DNA from: Streptomyces diastatochromogenes
GTDB taxonomy: Bacteria; Actinomycetota; Actinomycetes; Streptomycetales; Streptomycetaceae
Assembly (NCBI GenBank): GCA_001550305.1
Contig: LRTP01000468.1
Span: 1 to 36,960 of the forward strand
DNA: 36,960 bases
Direction of reading: 5' to 3'
Below, piece after piece: positions 33,301-36,960 of the stretch (position 1 is the stretch's first letter; each line of letters opens with the position of its first letter). The position numbers were made by a program, and so were the translations under genes. Under the pieces are notes generated by a model that searched no databases, was not told where the DNA came from, and saw only the letters and a list, made by a program, of their open reading frames with translations.

Positions 33301-36263
33301 GCGACGTCGACGCCCTGCCACAGCCCTCTGGTAGCCACCAGGAATCCACCGCCCTGCTGCGGGTCGGTGAACTCGGCAACAGCGCGGCCGTTGCCCAGGG
33401 CGAGCGCGCTGACCACAGGGGCGGTGACAGCGCGGGCGCGCAACTCCCTTTCCAGCAGGTCGCCGATACCCGCGGCGGTGGCGCGGGCAGTGGTGAGCAC
33501 CATGGCGCCGCCGTCGTACCCGGTCCCGTCCGGCCGCAGCCGTGTCATCTCCTCTGCATAACCGCCGAGTTGGTGGGCCACCGTGCGCATGGCGCCTTCC
33601 TCATGCTCTGCCCAGGACGGGAAGTCGGTGAAGCAGATCAGCTCGGCCTGGCGCGCCAGATCGAACGGGGAGGGCAGCGCGAGCGCCGGGAGCTCCTCGG
33701 GCAGCCCGAGACGTTCCCGTGCGAAGGTCCACTGACCGCCAACCCGCAGTGTCGCGGAGACGTAGTGGACGCGGGCGAAGGACTCGAGGTAGCGGCGCCA
33801 TTCGGGGACGTCCGGCAGGTCTATGGGGCTGGAAGCGATGCGGAACCGGTAGGTGCGCAGACCGGCTTGCAGCTCGGCCAGCTCCTCCAGGTACACCACG
33901 CGCGACGGCGTCGCAGCGGCTTCCATTTCGTCGAGCGTGGCGGCGGGGCTCAGCAGGGTGTCGATGTCGCCGGTGAGGCTGTCGAGGGCTGCCGCGCTGT
34001 CGCCGGCGTGGCGGGCGAGGCTCTGGACCCGCTCCTGTACGAGGACATCGAGGCTGGTGGCGTGCTCGGCGGCGTACCGGCCGATCGCGGCGGCGATCGC
34101 GCTGAGGGCCCGCGAAACCTTGACGAGCAGCCGCTGGATCTGGCGTACTTCCTGGCTGCCGGAGGTGCCTGCATACGGGCTGGCGAGCGCGGCGGTTCGG
34201 CTGCCGACACGTACCCCTACGCCCTTGGCCCGGGTGTCGAAGGCGCGCGCGGCGAGGCGGGGTAGCCGCTCGTCATCGAACAACTCCTCCAGTTCGCCGA
34301 CCGCGCTCGCGGCTCGATTGCGGGCGCCTCCCGCACGCGCGTCGGCGAGCCAGGTCTGGCACTCAGCCAGCAGGTTTTCCAAGTCTCGGTAGTCGGCTGC
34401 GACGGTGAGCGCGGAGGTGGCCGCGTTCTCAAGCTCGTGGGCTTCGTCGATAACGAGCAGCATGTCAGGGCCGAGGGCGCGCAGATCATCGAGATGGGAG
34501 AGGGCGAGCGCGTGGTTGGTGAGGATGAGACGGTGTCCGGCGATGGCCTCGCGCACGGTGTCGGTGTGGGGAGCGAGCGGGGTGTCGGCTCCCTGTTTGT
34601 AGTCGCCGTCGCGCTGGGAGAGAGCCTGCAACCACAGCGGCAGTGCCCGCCCGGCGTAGTCGGAGAAGAAGGCCGGCAGGTCCACGGGGTCGACAGACCG
34701 GGCGGTCCACGACTGTGGTGCCTCGCTGCTGGCCCGTAGCCGCAGCAGCAGGTAGACGGCGAGCTCGCGGAACTGCGGCCATTCCACGAAGCGTGTCCGG
34801 CCGCGGATTGGCGTCTGGGCCCTGGTGGCATCGGCGAGCAGGGCGGTAAGTCTGGCCAGCGAGAGTCGGTTGGTCTGGCCCTTGACCAGGTCGGCGACGT
34901 CGAGGATGCCGGGTAGAGCACGTTCCAGGTCGTTGAGATCCCGGGCCATCTGGCTCTGGAGTTGCTTGGTGAAGGTGGCGATGACGGCGGTTCGGCCTGG
35001 TGCGTCGGCCAGCCAGTCGAGGGCAGCGGCGAGCACCGCATAGCTTTTGCCCGTGCCTGTGGGCGCCTCCAGTAGTCCGGAGGTGCCTTGGTCGGTCCAC
35101 GTATGCAGGGCGGCGGCCATGTGTTGCTGAGCGGGCCGGGGCTCTGCATTAATACCGTGCACTTCGGTGGCGAGCGCAGCAGGGTCCACTCTTCCGTCCG
35201 CGCCGCGCAGCCTTTCGGGGAGTGTCACGGCAGCCCGTCCGTGCTGCATTCCGCCGGTCTCGCGCCGTGGCTGTTGCTGCCTCAGCTCACTGCTCACGAG
35301 CCGCGCCACGCGCTGCTGATCCCACTCCTCGGCTTCGCGTTGCGAGTTCTCCGCACACGCGGAGAGCTCGAGCAGCAGCCGCCAGCCGAACGAGTCGGGG
35401 CAGACGTCAGTCACGAGCCGCGTCAGCTCCGCTTCCCAACGAGCCACTTCATCGGATGCCCGCACCAGCAACCGGACCAACAGTTCGACGTCGTCAGGGG
35501 CGCAGTGGGCCCGCAGATTCGACCTGGGGACGCTTTCGGCCTCAGCGAGCGCGTGGAGCCGGTAGGAGCTTGCTGTCGGCCATACTGCGTGCGCGAGATA
35601 GAGCGCGTCGACAGGGGCGCATCCAGCAAGCGGGTCAGCACATCCGGCTTGCGCGGCGGCTTCTCGCACCAGCGGAAAATCCAGCCCGGTGCCGTTGTAG
35701 GCGACGACAATATCCGCCCCGGATGCCTGCGCGGCAAGCTCCGTCCACGCCCGCTCGGGATCCAGACCTTCCGCTTGGACCCGCTGCCGCACGGCCGCGT
35801 CACGGATGTCGTTCTCACCATGGGAGAGACGCACGTACCGCTCCCATACCGGCACTGCCGTGTTCCACTCCCGGTCCGTCCCGAAGCGCATGGCAGCCAC
35901 CTGGTAGACCTGCCGTTCCAGGTAGGGCTCCTTGGGTACGGTCCGTACGACGCTCTCCAGATCGATCGCGACGGCCCGCAGCCCACGTCGCTCAGGCGCC
36001 CCACCCGCCGTCGGCACGATCAGTGCGGCGGACGCGCCCGGCGTGGTGAGCCGCCCATCGGTTTCCTCGAGTAGTCCGGCCGCCACCGCTTGCGCGACGA
36101 GTTTGGCCAACCGGGCCTCGGGCAGTCCTGCGTACCGACCGCGTGCTGCTGCGGTCAGCTCCGCATGCCCGACTCCTCCCGGAGACTCTCGCACCAACTC
36201 CACGATCTTTCGGACCGCTCCCGGAACACGCGGATCCCCACCCGTGATCGCCTCCCCCACCAC
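30330..36263 (-). CDS. Exonuclease-DinG-RecQ fusion helicase, first gene of the defence-type operon
   Basis: 1977 aa; GTG 36263 with AGGGGG 5 nt upstream. Domains: winged-helix-like head (15-80); DEDDh exonuclease (~95-270) with Asp101/Glu103 in AIDLES, Asp195 in GLDFPLVRE and His253-x4-Asp258; DinG/XPD-type SF2 helicase (~370-1120) with Walker A EAPTGTGKS (~398), DEAH in LLVIDEAHELEN (~601) and motif VI QAVGRLIRSDRHRG; RecQ-type helicase (~1190-1600) with LLPTGFGKSYTFQLPAL (~1218), DEAH in IAVDEAHTMIQWEDFRPS (~1326) and QQIGRAGRD (~1545); a RecQ-like zinc segment from CAQRKFADYFG to CRCSAC (~1803-1835); and a helical tail. The DinG half has no cysteine between Walker A and the DEAH box, so the Fe-S cluster of DinG/XPD is missing. 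Known: exo-DinG (Firmicutes) and exo-RecQ (WRN) fusions exist; all three together is unusual. Likely unwinds and degrades DNA. Confidence 0.88.
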   Translation of the reverse strand: MVGEAITGGDPRVPGAVRKIVELVRESPGGVGHAELTAAARGRYAGLPEARLAKLVAQAVAAGLLEETDGRLTTPGASAALIVPTAGGAPERRGLRAVAIDLESVVRTVPKEPYLERQVYQVAAMRFGTDREWNTAVPVWERYVRLSHGENDIRDAAVRQRVQAEGLDPERAWTELAAQASGADIVVAYNGTGLDFPLVREAAAQAGCADPLAGCAPVDALYLAHAVWPTASSYRLHALAEAESVPRSNLRAHCAPDDVELLVRLLVRASDEVARWEAELTRLVTDVCPDSFGWRLLLELSACAENSQREAEEWDQQRVARLVSSELRQQQPRRETGGMQHGRAAVTLPERLRGADGRVDPAALATEVHGINAEPRPAQQHMAAALHTWTDQGTSGLLEAPTGTGKSYAVLAAALDWLADAPGRTAVIATFTKQLQSQMARDLNDLERALPGILDVADLVKGQTNRLSLARLTALLADATRAQTPIRGRTRFVEWPQFRELAVYLLLRLRASSEAPQSWTARSVDPVDLPAFFSDYAGRALPLWLQALSQRDGDYKQGADTPLAPHTDTVREAIAGHRLILTNHALALSHLDDLRALGPDMLLVIDEAHELENAATSALTVAADYRDLENLLAECQTWLADARAGGARNRAASAVGELEELFDDERLPRLAARAFDTRAKGVGVRVGSRTAALASPYAGTSGSQEVRQIQRLLVKVSRALSAIAAAIGRYAAEHATSLDVLVQERVQSLARHAGDSAAALDSLTGDIDTLLSPAATLDEMEAAATPSRVVYLEELAELQAGLRTYRFRIASSPIDLPDVPEWRRYLESFARVHYVSATLRVGGQWTFARERLGLPEELPALALPSPFDLARQAELICFTDFPSWAEHEEGAMRTVAHQLGGYAEEMTRLRPDGTGYDGGAMVLTTARATAAGIGDLLERELRARAVTAPVVSALALGNGRAVAEFTDPQQGGGFLVATRGLWQGVDVADEERLRLVWINKLPLAPFAAPIIEARRAAARQRAEDAGHPDPDGAATEGYYLPLAALQLRQAVGRLIRSDRHRGVVILSDRKLGGHTSLRRAYRRAFLGSLDAGLLRPDPTTGETGGGNVVTMADGWRRIWEFMARAGLLDHGRAAELCADDALERHTVLPHTRRIRELALTQDEAERLRVEGRLSGVVLERAAEIGGLLRLSDEPVMLKAAQQRVIGAVAEGRNVLALLPTGFGKSYTFQLPALVLPGTTLVVSPLVALMHDQALELNRSIGGAVRALISPLRESSSRAGKTEVADQLLGRQDHGIRMVYVSPERLCQRRFRELVRKAVAAGQVTRIAVDEAHTMIQWEDFRPSMQRVGRFLAELREEYGLPVTAVTATANRAVHAALREHLFEMAPEPPAAGSEQEHAESARPQARGGLVTVRENPIRPELAIFRRSLNQPGQGGVAVLAERVVDALDGHAILYCLTVKEVNALHAHLREYVGDTGVRVLRFHGRLTEAEKAAVMTEFREAPKQGEEGFAPVVTVATSAFGLGVNRPDIRTVFCVSPPTDLAALYQQIGRAGRDAAGHGTQGEGPVNATLALATSRDLRTVQFMTGQDLPAPLLRRMGRAVLSSWSGSIDPAELAEALMAEDAAAGLLDDSELRSGHTEDRYRTGIMRAFSALADLGAVTDLGDYPPLCTVKAGDAQPPEEGHGATRTPSHDGTFEQPIIEAVLSRPDHARLHVHALDAHLAEHIDGYRDIAHGPAGTWEILADLHDRGLLDVSAAPSRRYVTGLTVHHRQLPDGFLPLLTRRTSRAAGELALLKDFFEDTTTCAQRKFADYFGVPEVPDDCCAGARCRCSACWATTDWPMGERRPAVAQAFESAALRNGGGADEALRTQRLDAQAYRLIRLMPRGLHPRTLWHAVRGDEASYHPINKRLIPLPRALRDSRHFGGRIGLLYAEVEKSLQRLAETDAVNVTDDGRWHATRTPRGAAPAPRPRNEGEKA

Positions 36264-36626
36264 ACGGTCCCCCTACCTCGCAGACAGCGAGCACCGGAAT
36301 ATGCCTTTGATCTGGAGATGACCTCCAGGCAAGCGTCATATTGAACCACGCGTACTGGAAGCATAGCTAGATAAGCGTTGACGTGAAAGCTACGTCAAAT
36401 CACCCCTGTGGTCGCATCCTTGATGGTTGGTTGCATTCGGACCGCTGCTCAGACACCCGCTTCAGGTACCGCATGGCGTAGAGGTTGACTCAGGAAACTC
36501 ATGCGCCTGCAGGCTGTCGCTCACCCGGGAAGCTCGGCTCAAAAGTTGTGGTCACCGATGCGGCGCAGATCCGCACTCGTCGCGAGCAGCATGGTTTCGG
36601 CCGGTGCTGCTTCTGGAGGAAGCGGG
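36264..36626 (-). promoter_or_regulatory. Upstream region of the helicase operon
   Basis: 363-bp gap, more AT-rich than its surroundings between about 36290 and 36420. It must contain the operon promoter. Besides the palindrome listed separately there is a small hairpin in the leader, CTGGAG-atgac-CTCCAG (36312-36328). No gene is supported here; reading frames crossing it are short and Arg-rich. Confidence 0.55.
36378..36398 (-). promoter_or_regulatory. Inverted repeat overlapping a candidate -35 box
   Basis: TTGACGT-N7-ACGTCAA, perfect 7-bp arms (36378-36384 and 36392-36398). On the minus strand the right arm supplies TTGACG, a consensus-like -35; TTATCT lies 18 nt downstream (36374-36369) as a possible -10, about 105 bp before the helicase GTG. 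The left arm falls inside the spacer, so a dimeric regulator bound here would block RNA polymerase. Confidence 0.5.
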
Positions 36627-36960
36627 TCAGGAAGCCGAACCGTCGAGGCCAAGGCGGATCACGGCGAGTGCCTCGGCGATCTCGACGGTCATCTCGTCGT
36701 CCGGGCCGAACACCATGCACATGTCCTCGTGGAGCGGCTCGAGGACCTGCCGGGCTTCGACGGCCCGGCCCTGGGCGAGCAGCAGCATCCCGATGTTGTG
36801 CCGCAGCTCCACGGCTTCCTCGCTCACATCGCTGTCGACGGCCCGCACAACGTTCAGCACGCCCTGGAGCGCGGCGAGCGCATCGGTGACCTGGCCGAGT
36901 TCGGCGCGGCACCGGGCCGCCTGAGCGCGGCAGGCGCGGGCCTGCTCGCCGGTGGGTCCG
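36627..36960 (-). CDS. C-terminal part of a TPR protein (5' end outside the window)
   Basis: At least 110 codons ending at TGA 36627-36629, entering from the right edge. Seen: helical repeats of TPR type, including AVELRHNIGMLLLAQGRAVE followed by ARQVLEPLHEDMCMVFGPDD, then EMTVEIAEALAVIRLGLDG. The 'LgpdD..T.e' ending is typical of Streptomyces TPR proteins, often the tail of Ser/Thr protein kinases or of NB-ARC-TPR proteins; the defining N-terminal domain is off the window. It is in the same orientation as the helicase operon but 363 bp upstream, so it is probably a separate unit. Confidence 0.7.
   Translation of the reverse strand, partial: GPTGEQARACRAQAARCRAELGQVTDALAALQGVLNVVRAVDSDVSEEAVELRHNIGMLLLAQGRAVEARQVLEPLHEDMCMVFGPDDEMTVEIAEALAVIRLGLDGSAS

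Noticed and set aside
32073..34265. 730-codon plus-strand frame inside the fusion helicase
   Set aside because: It covers the conserved helicase motifs of the minus strand and has no motif or RBS of its own.
21725..36263. Assignment of the operon to BREX, DISARM, Dpd, Druantia or Shango
   Set aside because: Marker proteins of these systems (methyltransferase, PglZ, DrmA/B, DpdA, TerB and others) were not seen; sharing helicase and ATPase parts alone is not enough.
1..36960. CRISPR arrays, tRNA or rRNA genes
   Set aside because: No regularly spaced short repeats and no tRNA- or rRNA-like sequence were noticed on either strand; a tRNAscan-SE/CRISPRCasFinder run would settle it.

Overview
The window is high-GC DNA with GTG starts, strongly GC-biased third codon positions, many start/stop overlaps and three in-frame TTA codons. 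Together with HATPase anti-sigma proteins, TPR regulators and secreted Ig-repeat proteins, this points to a Streptomyces or close relative. It looks like accessory rather than core chromosome: a transposase piece at the left edge, an IS-like remnant, two broken genes and a defence-type operon.

Layout. 1-228: start of an integrase-core transposase (-). 499-3225: secreted sialidase-fold (Asp-box) protein with Ig-like repeats, followed by a strong terminator. 3531-4544 and 4545-5870: an NAD(P)-dependent epimerase and a TPR regulator, convergent with no gap. 6142-7217: two overlapping HATPase-type genes, the second strongly degenerate. 7392-11384: an uncharacterised 329-aa protein, an APC amino-acid permease and a glutamine-synthetase-family ligase, followed by the stump of a lost endonuclease/exonuclease/phosphatase gene and a small HTH protein (11485-11790).

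11916-17704 is a compact operon of seven genes, six of whose junctions overlap or nearly touch: a thymidylate-synthase-fold enzyme, a tandem double nucleoside-diphosphate kinase, a radical SAM enzyme, a DEDDh exonuclease-fold protein, a small P-loop kinase/ATPase, an aldo/keto reductase and a Nudix-like protein. An ABC exporter (17937-19823) follows. The first enzyme has the residues expected of a CMP (not dUMP) C5-hydroxymethylase of the MilA type, and the radical SAM and exporter genes carry TTA (bldA) codons. I infer an undescribed cytosine-nucleotide-derived natural product or modified nucleotide; the product is unknown.

19824-21724 is a decayed zone: an IS3-like remnant, an ADP-ribosylglycohydrolase pseudogene with three frameshifts, and about 0.5 kb of unassigned sequence.

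21725-36263 (-) is a three-gene operon of about 14.5 kb: a 1977-aa protein fusing a DEDDh exonuclease, a DinG/XPD-type helicase and a RecQ-type helicase; a 778-aa protein of unknown fold; and a 2077-aa P-loop (STAND/AAA-like) ATPase. Architecture and context suggest a DNA-targeting anti-phage or anti-plasmid system that I cannot match with confidence to a named one. It is preceded by an inverted repeat that overlaps a candidate -35 box. The right edge (36627-36960, -) holds the C-terminus of a TPR protein.
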